Origin: Henricia sp. BOLD:AAB3569
Taxonomy: Eukaryota; Echinodermata; Asteroidea; Spinulosida; Echinasteridae
Length of the DNA stretch: 64,000 bases
Reading direction: 5' to 3'
Assembly: GCA_037783545.1 (NCBI GenBank)
Contig: JBBELK010000634.1
Span: 1 to 64,000 of the forward strand
Both the position numbers and the translations under genes were made by a program. A model generated the notes under the pieces. It saw nothing but the letters and a program-made list of their open reading frames with translations, had not been told where the DNA came from and searched no databases. Shown here piece by piece: positions 21,977 to 33,289 of the stretch (position 1 is its first letter; every line of letters starts with the position of its first letter).

Positions 21977-23121
21977 TGCTACGTTTACACCATGTCCCCG
22001 GCAGTCCCGGCGCCCCGGTAGAGGAGCACCGTGGAGGCACCGGGATGGACGTCGGGGAGGGTAGGGGACAGGGGTGGCGAAACGTGAATGACCGTAGCTC
22101 ACCCTTGCCACCGGCCGGTGAGCAGCTCTGTCAAAAAATTTGCCCCGGCAGTCCCGGCACTATTGAGAATCGTCCTGGGCCGCAGTGGGACGGGGCTTCC
22201 GTCACAGGGCGTGACGGACCGCAGTGTGCCTTGACTCACCGGGGTGTGGCACCGTGGGGTGCCGGGGACCTCTGATCGCGGCCGGTGCCTCGCGCTCCGC
22301 CACGTTTGGAAGCCCGGCACCCCACGGTCTGCCAGGGCCCGTCACGGTAGTGGCCACAGCATGGTGTGAATGCGGCCTGGTGAACTGCGGTGCGCCAAGG
22401 TGTGTGACGGTTGTTGCTCACGGCCAGTTACGCCTCACTGCGTCGCGCTCCAGGACGAAGTGAAAATGAAGGTGTGGAGCGCACTATAGACAGCCGGAGT
22501 GTGACGTACGTTGCCATGGCAATTGGATCTAAACTATCATGGCCGTCGGGAAAAGTACCATTGGAAAAGCACTGGGACACGGTTGAGTGATTTTTAGTTT
22601 AGATCCAATTGCCTAGGCAACCAACAAAAGGTGACGTATTCACTTCGGCAGTCTATTTATACCCACCGGGCTCACCGGGAGACCACCGGGTGACCACCGG
22701 GGCGTGAAACGTGACAGCTGCCACGTTCAGTCGCAGGGCGCCGCAGCAGACCCTCGCACACCGTCGGGAACGTATTGGGCCGGGACAACAAACGTGACAC
22801 GAACGGGACGGACGTGAGGCACCGCATCAGAACTTAGCAGGCCGGCCTGGGACGTGGACCCATCCGTAGTGGAACGGCGCTTGAAACGTAGCGCGCCGTC
22901 CCGGTTCCGGGGCGCGCCGTCCGCCTCGCGGCCCGGAACCGGCACGGCGCGCCACGCTTTCCGTACTGGGACGTAACGCACCGTGGTAGAACGCAACACA
23001 CCGGCCCAACTAGGGCCGAGTCGAGCCAAAGTAATAAAAAGACAATAAAAGTTCCACGGCACGCCACGTTTTGGCCAAACCGGGGCGCCGGGACTGCCGT
23101 GGACATGGTGTAAACGTAGCA
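21977..23121. mobile_element. Nested non-autonomous Harbinger-like element
   Basis: Termini TGCTACGTTTACACCATGTC and complement, 17 of 20 positions as in the host element. It has a GC-rich interior with no transposase. Flanks are TAA on the left and TTA on the right, so the 3-bp duplication is imperfect. It lies 100 bp inside the left end of the 21871-27868 element. Long frames in this part are by-products of high GC. Confidence 0.8.
22486..22656. mobile_element. Palindromic MITE, ATAGACTGCCG family
   Basis: Inverted ends ATAGACAGCCGGAGTG and CACTTCGGCAGTCTAT, with inner TGCC(A/T)(T/A)GGCAATTGGATC blocks. A half copy (AATAGACTGCCGAAGTGAAT) is at 44682. Inserted inside the nested Harbinger-like element. 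Confidence 0.75.
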
Positions 23122-23476
23122 TTAGGTCTTGCTAAGTTTTCTCACGGTCTATCACGGTATCCGTGACGGGCCGTCGGGGGAGCGGGTGGGAAGGGGCTGC
23201 TGAGTCCCGGAGGCTCAAAGGCGCACTACGGTTCGGCCCGCGATCTACCACGAATGCCAGTACGTTCTCTCCCGGCCCGTCACGTTCTGATGGGGTCCCT
23301 CACGTTTCTCAAGTTCTGATCAAGGTCTGACACGTTTTTCACGTTCTGTCATGGCTTTCTACGGATGAAACGTGGACGCCGGGCAACTTTGGAGCACGTT
23401 TGTGCCCACGGTATCAAAAGCAGGCCTCCCAAGCAATAGCAATCATTGTATCCTGAGACTTCGACGAGACAACATC

Positions 23477-24957
23477 ATGAATGCCCAAGATGAAGAAGAT
23501 TTTGTGTTTGCATGTTTGCTGGGTGCATACATCCAGTATTTGCGTCAGCAAGAAGAAGGCCAGCAGCAGTTGCAGAGAGGGAAGGCCAGAGTGCAGCAGG
23601 CAGGAAGAAGGCAAAGAAGGCGGATGAGAAGGCCAAGATCCATGTGGGTGCGCGAATGGTTATCGGAAGACAGAAGGCAGCAGCTGGGCCACTACCCAAC
23701 ATTTCTCACCAGAGAGCTCCGCATCGAAGATGTCAACGCCTTCCAGAACTATCTGAGGATGCCTCCAGAGCTCTTCGACGAGATCCTGGAAAGAGTAACA
23801 CCAGCCATCGAGAGACAAGACACGAAGTTCCGCTCTGCCCTACCACCTGGACTGAAGCTGTCATTGACTCTTAGACATCTGGCCACTGGTGACAATTACT
23901 CGTCACTCTCCTATGCGTTCCGGTGCAGTAAAGCAGCCATCTGCCATATGGTGCCAGAAGTGTGCAAGACCATCGTAGAAGCCTAAAAGGATGAAGTGTT
24001 CGCCGTTCCTGTGACGCCCGATGAGTGGAGAGCCCTTGCCCAGGAGTTTGAAGACAAGTGGAATGTGCCTCATGCGGTGGGAGTGAAGCATATTGCCATC
24101 AGCAAGCCACCCAACACAGGCTCCTTGTACCACAACTACAAGGGGTTTTTCAGTATCCCTCTCCTCGCCTTGGTGGATGCCCAGTATCGTTTCATATGGA
24201 TTGAAGTTAAGGGAGTGGGACACATGTCTGATGCCCAAATCTATAATGACTCAGAGCTCAGTGAACTCCTCGAAGAAGGCCGGATAGGGTTGTCACTACC
24301 ATGCCCTCTGCCCAACGATGACCAGCACCAGGACATCCCTTACTTCATCCTGGGAGACGATGCATTTGCCTTAAGAAGCTACCTGATGAAGCCGTATGGG
24401 AGAAGAGCGATGCCAAGAGAAAAACCCATCTTCAATTACCGGATCTCCCGTGGAAGACGTGTGGTGGAGAATGCGTTCGGGATCCTGGCCAAGCGATTCA
24501 GATGCTTCCTTGGAACTTTGGAACAGGGACCAGACACAGGTTAGTCTCATTATGTTTTCATTGAGACTTGTAATAATATTTGTAGTACATTTTCATGATA
24601 TATGTAAATAAATAGTTTAATGATGGTTATTTGTAATATTTTCTGCATGTATGATAAATAAATTTCAATTTCATTACAGTGCGAGACATTATTGAGGCTG
24701 CTGTCGTGCTCCACAACCTCCTGAGGAGAAGGGTTCCAGTCATCCCAGTGAACGAGGTGGACCATGAGGATGAGGAACACAATCTAGTCCCTGGCAACTG
24801 GAGAGATCAGGCCCAATGGCAGGACGTGAACGCACCACAAAAAGGAGGAAACAGATACACTCTGGACGCGAAGCAAGAACGGGAGTACCTTAAAAGGTAC
24901 TTCAACTCCCATGCTGGTGCTGTAGAGTGGCAGGACAGAATGTTCACTCCCCAGTGA
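23477..24957 (+). pseudogene. PIF/Harbinger transposase (HARBI1-like), one intron, broken
   Basis: DDE transposase of the Harbinger superfamily, cutting and joining the element with its MADF/Myb partner. Exon 1 is read from ATG 23477 (FACLLGAYIQYLR start, RMPPELFDEIL helix region) to 24539; exon 2 runs 24680-24957. A 140-bp intron has a GTTAGT donor at 24540 and a CATTACAG acceptor ending at 24679, phase-consistent (GPDT/VRDI). Family motifs: [24 protein letters not shown] (second catalytic Asp), SDAQI(Y)[20 protein letters not shown] (catalytic Glu) and LHNLLRRR. Two defects: TAA at 23984-23986 just before KDEVF, where a Tyr codon is expected, and HAVGVKHI where the family has a DGKH-type box, so the first catalytic Asp is gone. 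Confidence 0.9.
24540..24679 (+). other. Intron of Harbinger transposase
   Basis: 140 bp, AT-rich, GT at 24540-24541 and AG at 24678-24679. Joining restores a continuous reading frame across a conserved segment, which supports a real spliceosomal intron. Confidence 0.85.
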
Positions 24958-25594
24958 AAGACACTTCCCACCCAAAAACACAGGTCCTAACGGGACCACC
25001 ACTTCCTCCCAAAGTTTAAATTGTTGTGCATATGCAATTGTGATGTATCATGCACGCAGCAAATTCTTCATCCACTTCAATCATGCGTAATGAGTTCAAA
25101 GACCAGAGTCTGAGAAAGCTTTTGTTAAGATACCGCTTTATTGACAAAACGATGATAAAAACAAACCCAGATAAAACAAAAGGAACAATAATAAATCTCT
25201 TTTCTGTTATGTAAATCATGTAAAAGTACTGGTTAATTAATGCTGTTCTTTGTTATCAATAAATGAACCTTTGATTTTCTGCTCTAAATAATTATTTGTC
25301 TTCCTATACATTCTTTTATAATACATACATGATTGTCATCTATCATAAATCAGTGCTGAATGCATAAATTAAACCTGCTTTACTCATAGTAAAGTCCTAA
25401 TAACTCTCACTGAAACCTAAAATATCTTTCATATAAGAATGTCCATTTTGTAGCTTAAATCTGCCCTTAATTTTCTTAAACTGATTTTTCTACATAAATC
25501 ATCAATATTGTACGGGATTCTGGCCTATCATAAAAAAAACAACATAAGTTGGCATTTATTTTCTAAGAGATGAAAACAAAACTTAGGAAAAACT
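24958..25594. other. Convergent 3' spacer of the Harbinger genes
   Basis: AT-rich, between the stop of the transposase and the stop of the MADF/Myb-like gene. It probably holds both 3' ends; an AATAAATGAACC on the plus strand at 25258 is a possible polyadenylation signal. No gene seen. Confidence 0.5.
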
Positions 25595-27258
25595 TTAATG
25601 GTCTTGTCTGGTATGGTCGTCGTCCTGTGGCTTCTCCTTGGCTGAAGTGCTAGTGCTGCTGGTCCTTCTCTCTTGGTTGGGGCTTGTAAGGTTGCTGGGG
25701 ATCTGACCCAGCAAGGAGGAGAAGGAGTCGGAGGCGAGCATCTGGCTGTACGAGATGTCTTGCGCTTCGGCAGCTGACGTCGATGGCGGCTGAGTTGACG
25801 ACGATGGCTGTGGCTTTGGCTGGTTTCCAATGACGGGCGGTGGACAGGTGTTCATCTCAGGAAACTGCTCCGGCACCCACGGTCGATCCATCGAGTGCCA
25901 AAGATCGGGTGGGTTGGTCACCTCAGCAGGCCACTGGGAAGGGGGTGGCTGCCAGTGCCAGACCGGAGGCTCCCTTGAACGACGGGCTGGACGCTGGGCT
26001 GGAGGCTCTCCGTACCAAGTCCGGGGTCGCTGTCGATCAACTGGGGCTGGCTGCTGTGGTTGTACCGGCCGGAACTGCTGTTGGTCCGCTTCGTTCTGGC
26101 ACTCGTACAACACCTCCATTATTCTGCCTTCTGCTGTACGTCGGATGGCTGGCGGGAGGCTGCGCAGACTTCCGTCGACGTAGGAACCAAAGGCAGTGGC
26201 TGGGTGCGCCTGATTCTGCCGCTCGGCCAGGAAGGTCTCCAAGAGGCCCATCAGGAGATCTGGGTTGGCGCCGGCTGTAGACGACGTGTGTGTAGACGAC
26301 GTTCTGGAGTCTCAGGAGCAGGTGCAACAGGGGGAGCGTCTTTTGGAGCCTCAGGAGCATGTGCAGCATGGGGAGCTCCATCAGCAGCAGCAGGTTGGAG
26401 TCGGGCAGTGAAGCTCGCCACGGTCCTTCTGGGCGTCTGAGTGATGTGCTCCGACAGGAACTGGAAGCGTTGCTAAATCCACCTGATGAAATAGAAATTG
26501 ACATTTATAAGCATGCGTGCAAATATCTGTATTTAGTACATTACATATACAGGGTGTCTCAAAAAAAAGGTAATCCAATTTTGAAAGGATATTTTGACAC
26601 GACTATACGTCTGCCAGTAAATGGCATGGTACCATCGTAAAGCTGAGGTTATGGGCTTTCCAATGATACCTTGGTTACCTTGCCAGCTAAGGCTGTCACT
26701 ACAAATATTATTATATGTATTGATACAAGTCCTGGTACAGTAGTAAAGTGAGACTTACCGTTCGGTTGGGGTGAAGCGGTTTGCAGCTTGCCCGGACTTG
26801 GTGACAGCTTTCTTTAGTTTGCCGAGCTTGGTGTGCATGCTGTCGTACCACGTCTTGAGTTCGTTGGGCGTACGCTTCATCTGCCTGGGCGTACGCTTCA
26901 TCTGCCTGGCCTGCTCCGTCCACAATCTGTCTTTCGCCGCCGCGTCTTTGTAACCAGCCAGCCTCTTGGAGTACAGCGTGGGATTCTGCTGGAGGAAGTC
27001 AATGATGAGCTCCTTCTCATCCTCCGAAAAGTTTGTGACGACCCTGGGGGCTGCCCTCCTCCTAGCAGGTGCGTCGTCTGCAGCCTCGTCAGCCTCGGGT
27101 TCAGGTTCCAGTTCGGGGACCGGGTCAGCAGCAGCAGCACGTTCCTCTTCATCTGGCGGCGGTGAACGGCGAGGATCATCAGGCTGCTCCTGCTCCTCTA
27201 CTGGTGGTGGGGGTGCAGGACGGGGGGCCTTCGTACGTCTTTGCTTCTTCGGTGGCAT
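25595..27258 (-). pseudogene. Harbinger MADF/Myb-like accessory protein, broken
   Basis: DNA-binding partner of Harbinger transposases, thought to bring transposase to the nucleus and to the ends. Exon 1 starts at MPPKKQRR (27258) with a Pro/Glu-rich acidic region. It then has the trihelix-type domain FSEDEKELIIDFLQQNPTLY ... KLGKLKKAVTKSG and ends at 26759 before a GTAAGT donor. Exon 2 begins at 26482 after TTTCATCAG. The joined frame reads TERWI, then TAG, then QRFQFL; a sister protein at 62560 has WIWNRF, so a Trp codon became TAG. A later frameshift near 26250 leads into the C-terminal part (LLETFLAERQNQ...), which may be a BESS-like interaction helix, then a Pro/Gln/Ser-rich tail to 25595. 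A duplicated RQMKRTP unit lies at about 26870-26905. Confidence 0.8.
26483..26758 (-). other. Intron of MADF/Myb-like gene with a mariner-end-like insert
   Basis: 276 bp with GTAAGT donor and TTTCATCAG acceptor on the minus strand. It contains ACAGGGTGTCTCAAAAAAAA at 26549, a sequence like the end of mariner-type elements, and a small reversed hairpin-poor remainder. A similar ACAGGGTGGATTTTAAAAAA is at 30890. Confidence 0.65.
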
Positions 27259-27365
27259 AGCTTGGCCTTCTTTCTTCACAGCTTGGTCTTCTATCTTCGT
27301 ATTGTAGATGCAGTAATGTGTCGTCGATTGCTCAGACTCGAATAAAGCTCCCCTGCCGGACCCGG

Positions 27366-27376
27366 CTTTTATATAC
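27366..27376 (-). promoter_or_regulatory. TATA box of the MADF/Myb-like gene
   Basis: GTATATAAAAG on the minus strand, about 108 bp upstream of the ATG at 27258 and inside the GC-rich subterminal region of the Harbinger. Good match to a pol II TATA box. Confidence 0.65.
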
Positions 27377-27871
27377 TCCCTCCCAGACCGCGCGCGCCGT
27401 GTCAGACCGTAGTAGAACGCAACGCCGGGCCCGCGCCGGGACGCGCCGTTATTGAACGCGACGAAACGGCTACCATACACCCTAGCTTGCCGTGAAAACC
27501 GTGACAAAACGCGCACTAAACGCGGCAGAACGTGACAAAACTTGAAAGGACCGTGAGATGCCGGGGAATACACATGCTTCCCGTCCCACTACGGACCGCC
27601 TCCAAGTGTTGTTACGGCATATTACGTACTGTCACGTTTTGTTGCGTTCACCCCGTTTTAATACGGCCTACTAGGTTTCACATCCGCACCGTGACTGCCG
27701 TGGCAAATTTTTGGACAGTTTACAAATCTGGCCCGGCATCTACGGCAATCACGACCTGTCACGTTTGCCCATCCGTCCCCCCGCGTTGTCTCACATCCAC
27801 CCCGTTTTGTCCACGGTGGCCTGAAACGTGATTGCCGTGGCCACCGGGAACATAGTGTAAACCTAGCATTA

Positions 27872-28626
27872 GACCTCCCTAAAACGTCCACGATTGTTTG
27901 GGAGAACAAGCGCTGCACGGGGCAAATATCCTACACTCCACGGTAGCCTACCGTAGCACGCGCTCGCTCCCGTTCTCCGGACTCTCGAAACAAACAATAT
28001 GTTTAACTTTGTTTCATACCTGTATAAATAGTCTTTCTTTTGTCAATTACTTATAAATATTGGGGGGAAATCCGAGTTGAATTTAGTGCAGTTCTGCAGT
28101 AACAAACTTTTATACGGCTGAAAATACAACTAACTCACAAGACCACAAGAAACGGGAGATAAAAACTTGAGGATTGAATACATGCTTGGTTATCCTTTAA
28201 GACAGTTTTTACAGCTAATCGGTTTTTATTTAACTTGATTTAAAGGGCTTCAAACTATACTGTTCATTGAAGAGAAATATAAAAATAAACTTAAGGTAGG
28301 CCAACGCATTCGGGGCGATTCAATAAAGCACCGTGTGTACATGCACAACCCACGCGAAATGGGTAAACCAGTCTAACCTGGAACGGGCAAGACGACATCG
28401 TTAGCCAATCAGACTACAAAAAACCATGCGGTGCCACGGCGGTAATTTTGAGTTTCTGTTTTTTCGGAATGCAGTTGGATTTCGTTGTAACCTGACTGGA
28501 CTAGAAAAATGTACGTACAATTGTCATTGTTTGTGGGTAGAATATTACATATTCTTTGTATAGAAGGTAAACATGGACTGTTGCGAGTATTGACAAGGGG
28601 AGATATTTGCCGATTTTTTGGGTGTC
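27872..28626. other. Right flank of the Harbinger insertion, no gene
   Basis: First ~45 bp match the empty site at 46441-46485 in inverse orientation. The remainder has no recognised feature except the CTGACTGGACTAGAAAAA block also seen near 20587. Confidence 0.5.
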
Positions 28627-29400
28627 TTTTGAAACTAGCCTAAACAAGTCATTAGACATGATTCATCGGTGGTCCGTTAAAAATAAACTCAAAGTTAATG
28701 CCAGTAAAACCAAATGCATGCTCATTGGCTCAAAGAAAAAGATAAGCGCGCATTAGCTCATGTATACATCAATAATAATCAAGTGCATAACGTTAAATCG
28801 TTTAAATGCTTGGGTGTTATTATTAACGAAACTTTAAGTTGGAACCAACATGTCGAAAATGTAAAGAAGACAGTTTTCTCGAAATTAGCTATGTTAAAAA
28901 GAATTCGGGACTGTGTAACTCAAAAACACATGCACACCCTTATGTTTAAGTTTAGTCATGCCTTGACTAGATTATTGTTGCACAGTATGGGGTGACCGTT
29001 ACGCATCTCATAACACTGTCTTGAACAAATGCCTCAAACGTGCAGCCAGAATAATACTAAAATACGATTTTCTAACTCCATCAGCTGACATGTTTAAAAA
29101 GCTTGCCTGGCTTGCCTATCCAGAGAGAGTTAAATACAAGAAAGCTATATTTGTCTTTAAAAGCATAAATTCCTTGGCCCCGCAGTATATGGCAAGTCTA
29201 TTTCCACCATAGGTACAAACTCTAGAAACTCGTCAATCTGCCGAAAAGACCTTGAAAATTCCGTTTGCACGAAAGGAGTCTTACGCCTCGAGTTTTGCTG
29301 TAACTGGCGCCGCAATTTTGAACAGCCTTAGTGCACACCTTAGAACTATATGTCTTCTCTGAGCTCATTCAAATCGGTACTTCGCCAAACATATACATAA
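28627..29400 (+). pseudogene. CR1-like LINE: RT C-terminal part
   Basis: Forward frames give SLDMIHRWSVKNKLKVNASK, KTKCMLIGSKKK, a frameshift, then SFKCLGVIINETLSWNQHVE, KLAMLKRI and the C-terminal region with KCLKRAARIIL and LAWLAYPERVKYKKA. These are the post-catalytic RT segments of CR1-type LINEs. At least three frameshifts or stops are present (near 28712, 28990 and 29020). The catalytic YADD region is not present; the preceding sequence is unrelated. It may be the other end of the LINE that stops at 20255. Confidence 0.8.
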
Positions 29401-29668
29401 TATTTACATGATCAACTTCAAGGGAGAAATGCTAATTTACGGAGTCGTATTACTTGGTTGCCATAAAATTAAACTTTTGATTTTTGGAGCTGGAAGTGAA
29501 TTTTCCCATTTGTTGTTCTCTTAAAAAGGGTTTTTGCGGGTTTTTCGCCCTTCCCGTAATTAGCGTAAATTTTAGTGTCACGTGCATGTATAATATTTCT
29601 TGTGATGTTGTTCTTCTGCAACCATTAGCTTTGTCAAATTGTGCGAGTGTCGATGTTTTGTGAATTTT

Positions 29669-29698
29669 TAGGTGATCGGAACTTTTTCCGATCACCTA
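29669..29698. repeat. Perfect short hairpin
   Basis: TAGGTGATCGGAA, four-base loop CTTT, TTCCGATCACCTA. Sits in a T-rich stretch with no gene. Confidence 0.8.
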
Positions 29699-29929
29699 TT
29701 ACTATTGTACGATTTCTTTGTCTTTTTTTGGCTTTTTCGTTTAGGACGAAAAAGCCTTTGTTTTCGTTTTGAATTTTATTTTTTCCGTTTTTTTTTCTTC
29801 TGATTTTTTTCCAATAGACAAAGCGCATGGGCGTTGTCGGCGCTTTTTCAGGTTGTTCCCAAACATTAATCTTAACCAAACTTGGTGACATCAAAGACAT
29901 AGTATAAGAGGTGTGCACCCAAGAATGGC

Positions 29930-30890
29930 TTCATTGTGACGTCATCAGTTACGTCATTATAACACTTTAAAAATGCCTAAAAAGCGGAAAATTGCCGAAA
30001 TATGCAAATGGTTCCCTTTCCCAAACCACATGACCCAGGGTTTTCATATTTGGCAAACATTTAGATCAGATCATGAGCTTCAATGTTCTTAGTGTAGGCA
30101 TTTTCATCTGACCCTTCCTTCCTGGGTCAATCGAAGGTCAAAGTTCAGCCAATTCAAAAATCACATTTTTTGTATTTGTTTGTACTTATGAAGCAATATT
30201 AGCTATTCAACCATGCTTGATTTTCATAAAACTAGGTACAGGCATGGGCCCCATCACAAACGTCCACCACCATGTAGAACGTCACCATGACGTCAATGAT
30301 TACGTAATTATAATAATTTTAAAATGGCACAAAAGTGGATTTTTATCATGAAAATTACCAAAATATGCATTTCGTAAAACGCTTCCCTATATGAACCCAC
30401 ATGACCCAGGGTCTTCATATTTTGCATACATATATATCAGGTCATGGGCTACAATGTTCTTTGTGTAGGCATTTTCATCTGACTCTTCCTTCCTGGGTCA
30501 ATCGAAGGTCAAAGTTCAGCCATTTCAAAATTCACATTTGTTGTGTTTTTGTGTACTTATGAAGCAATTTTAGCTATTAAAGTACGCTTGATCTTCATAA
30601 AACTAGGTACAGGCATGGGCCCCATCACAAACTTCCACCACCATGTAGAACATCACCATGACGTCAATGATTACGTAATTATGGATTTTCGTCATGAACA
30701 TTAGCCAAAAATGCATTTCGAAAAATGTTTCCCTCTATAAAACCACATGACCCAGGGTCTTCATTATTAGCAGACATTATAGATCAGATCCTGCGCTACA
30801 ATTTGCTTTTTGTAGTCATTTTCATCTGACCCTTCCTTCCAGGGTCAATTGAAGGCCAAAGTTCAGCCAAGTCAATATTTCCGTATATAC
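29930..30890. repeat. Tandem ~350-370-bp satellite-like array, three units
   Basis: ACATGACCCAGGGT...TTCAT recurs at about 30028, 30400 and 30748 (periods ~372 and ~348). Each is followed by GGCATTTTCATCTGACCCTT-type and GGTCAAAGTTCAGCCA blocks, and each is preceded by TGACGTCA near TTACGTAATTAT. No coding frame is conserved. Confidence 0.85.
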
Positions 30891-31312
30891 AGGGTGGATT
30901 TTAAAAAAACGAAACCGAGATATTATTGCTAATTGTAACTAAAGTAGGGCGCGTATGAATGAACAGAAGATATCATCTGTTAGGGTTGAATCTCCTCTTA
31001 AAAATGACACCATGATCATGTCATTACGTTTTCGGTTGACTGAGCAGTGACCAGTGTTATGCCAGGAGCCTAGTTTTAGATTTGACCGTTCTCAATGCGA
31101 GCAAACTTCGCAGAAATGAATTTTTACCGTAGCTGTCTATTACGTGTGCCCTGTGTGACACGGCGCCGACCGAGACAGTGACACGCTATTTTTTTGCGTG
31201 GAAGCAGTCTTTTAACTGTGTCTACCACGGACGTGTAATTCAACAGAAGATGGTTTAACAAAAGGACATGTGAGTAGGATACAATCTGTTATGTTATTTC
31301 AGTCTTATTTAA

Positions 31313-31924
31313 TACCTAAGTCACAATTAAAGCGGAGGCCGGGCGGCGTGTGCGATTTATAGGCATCGGTCGGCGTGTAGAGGTCGGCGAAAGATCGCGC
31401 GATTGGGCGGTCACAGTCACAATTAAAAGTGCCCCGCACGCTGCCATGACGGAATGGGGTCGATTTCTTGGCTCGTTTATCGGCCCGTGTCCGGCAGGCA
31501 CTCGTCCGATGTCCTGCCTATGTCACTGCGATACCCCGGCCGATGTCTGGCCGATTTCCGGCCGGGCGCCGCCAAGTCGGCCGGAAGCCGAGCGGGGCCC
31601 GGCCGTCGTCCTAGCAGCGTCTGGGCGGCGCCTGGGCGGCGCCTGGCCGATATATGGATTGTCTGGGTTGTCAAAAATTTGGCCCGGAGCCCGCCCGATG
31701 TGTGCGATGCCCTGTCGGACATCGGCCAATGTATTGGCGATCAGTTTGCGATGCGAAACGCCGCACCAAGTTTTAAGTCCGAGTTAAAAGTAACTCGATG
31801 CCCGCCCGATGCCCAAAAATGACCCGGCAGCCGCAAGGAGTCCCGTGGGGCCCCGGCCGAAAATGCCTAGAAATCCGTCGCAAACTACTCGCAAACCCAT
31901 CGCAAGCTAATTGTGACTAGGGTA
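31313..31924. mobile_element. GC-rich MITE with TAA target duplication
   Basis: Inverted ends TACC(T/C)(A/T)AGTCACAATTA, flanked by TAA at 31310-31312 and 31925-31927. It has a GC-rich interior with many CGGGC and GGCCGG blocks and no transposase. The 3-bp duplication and GC-rich body match the non-autonomous Harbinger style seen at 21977. The overlapping long frames on both strands are composition artefacts. Confidence 0.8.
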
Positions 31925-33289
31925 TAAGAGAGTCCACTCTCTACACGAAAGTAGTTGTATGTTATTGAGGGAATGTCGTAGTTTTGACGTGAAGCATTCA
32001 TTCCAATGTTTGTTTTCTTCCTTTTAGGTTTAGTAAGGTACAAAGCTTAATATAGGCCTGATATCATTAAGTCATTGTCAGGATTTTATTGAACCATCTT
32101 CAACAAATCTAATTACGAAATTGTTCCTTCTTGGCTAAACTCTTTTCAATCTTAACAAATTATGTGCTCTGATTTCTGCCTTTGATGACTAATATATGTA
32201 TATCAGTTTTTCGAGTAAACATCGGATTTCCATCCCAAATGTGAACAAAACAAACTAACAATGAACAGTTTAGAATTCGCAAAGGGAAATAAAACTTGCC
32301 TCTCAACTTAGTTTTCAGGATAAACTTTTTAAATATTTAATTTATAACTGCATGTGACATTATGACAAATAGTACTAATTTTACAGTAACGTAGGCCTAA
32401 TCGATGTTTTTAAATGTGCAAAAACTGAAAATTGCCATATTTTCAAATCTAAACATATTTTCTGAATCGATGAAGGCTTCTGTACTATTTCCATTAAATG
32501 TACATGTTATTTTGTTTAATATATGAAATTTGGCTCAATACTCTCTTAGTATAAATCCTGAACCTACATGTTATGATACTCCTCAAGGAGCTAATTAAGT
32601 AATCAAAAGTTTGTACCTGCACCATAACTTGGTATCTCACAGTTCATCAAACACCTCGAAGTGGTAGATCTGTATAGCAGTACTCCCCCACCCAGGCAAA
32701 CTGACACAACTCAAAAACTGTTCATCATCAGGTATCAGATTAAAGGAGCATACAATTTAATGTTTTCCATATTCAAACATTCATAACAAATCAGCCGATT
32801 GACCTATGATCGTGATTCCTGCGCCACATACGATCACTAGCAAATGTCGTTAATTGATGACGTCATGATGACGTCATCACGTGACAGATTAAAGGTGATA
32901 AAATACAAGTATATGCAGACGCGCACATTGCTTAACCTTTGACCTCGTTTCCTAGTGGTCAAATCTTCGTTGGCTTATAATTTTAAAGTGATAACAAACA
33001 ACACGGGACTCATAGCATTATGGTTAGGTATAGCCAAGCTTTAAACAAAATGAAAAGGGTGACCTTTGACCTCGATAACCATTAGTCAAACAGTTTTTGG
33101 CTTATAATTTAAAATTGTTCAAAAATAGATAATTTAGTTAATCATGTATTCTGGTTAGGCGTTTTTCAAGTTTTGAAGTTAAAAAATGTGAAAAAGCCCT
33201 ACGCTCTGTTCATAGAACAGACGTAGCTCTATTTTATTTTTTTTTTATTTTTCCACTCAAACGTTTCCAGAGCTTTTCTTCAAAACGGT
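31925..33289. other. AT-rich spacer, no gene
   Basis: Only short frames. The part from 32750 to 33230 has TGACGTCATGATGACGTCA at about 32858 and 'gacctttgacctcg' blocks related to the neighbouring satellite. Confidence 0.5.

Larger units (their letters stand above)
21871..27868. mobile_element. PIF/Harbinger element, ~6.0 kb, TTA target duplication
   Basis: Inverted termini TGCTAGGTTTACACTATGTT at 21871 and its exact complement ending at 27868, continuing as CCCGGTGGC(a/c)ACGGCAATCACGTTT-like similarity. TTA stands on both sides (21868-21870 and 27869-27871), the 3-bp TWA duplication typical of PIF/Harbinger. It contains a plus-strand transposase with one intron and a minus-strand MADF/Myb-like gene, the two-gene convergent set of the superfamily. 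A second, non-autonomous Harbinger is nested at 21977-23121. The unoccupied target exists at 46441-46505. Confidence 0.92.

Noticed and set aside
22727-23122. Long minus-strand frames in the GC-rich part of the nested Harbinger
   Set aside because: Open frames on both strands follow from high GC; no domain, and the element is non-coding by comparison of its symmetric ends.
26549-26640. A complete mariner element in the MADF/Myb intron
   Set aside because: Only one ACAGGGTGTC-type end is visible; no inverted partner nearby.
31316-31822. Overlapping 60-145-codon frames on both strands
   Set aside because: They lie in the GC-rich MITE and show low-complexity Arg/Pro/Gly peptides only.
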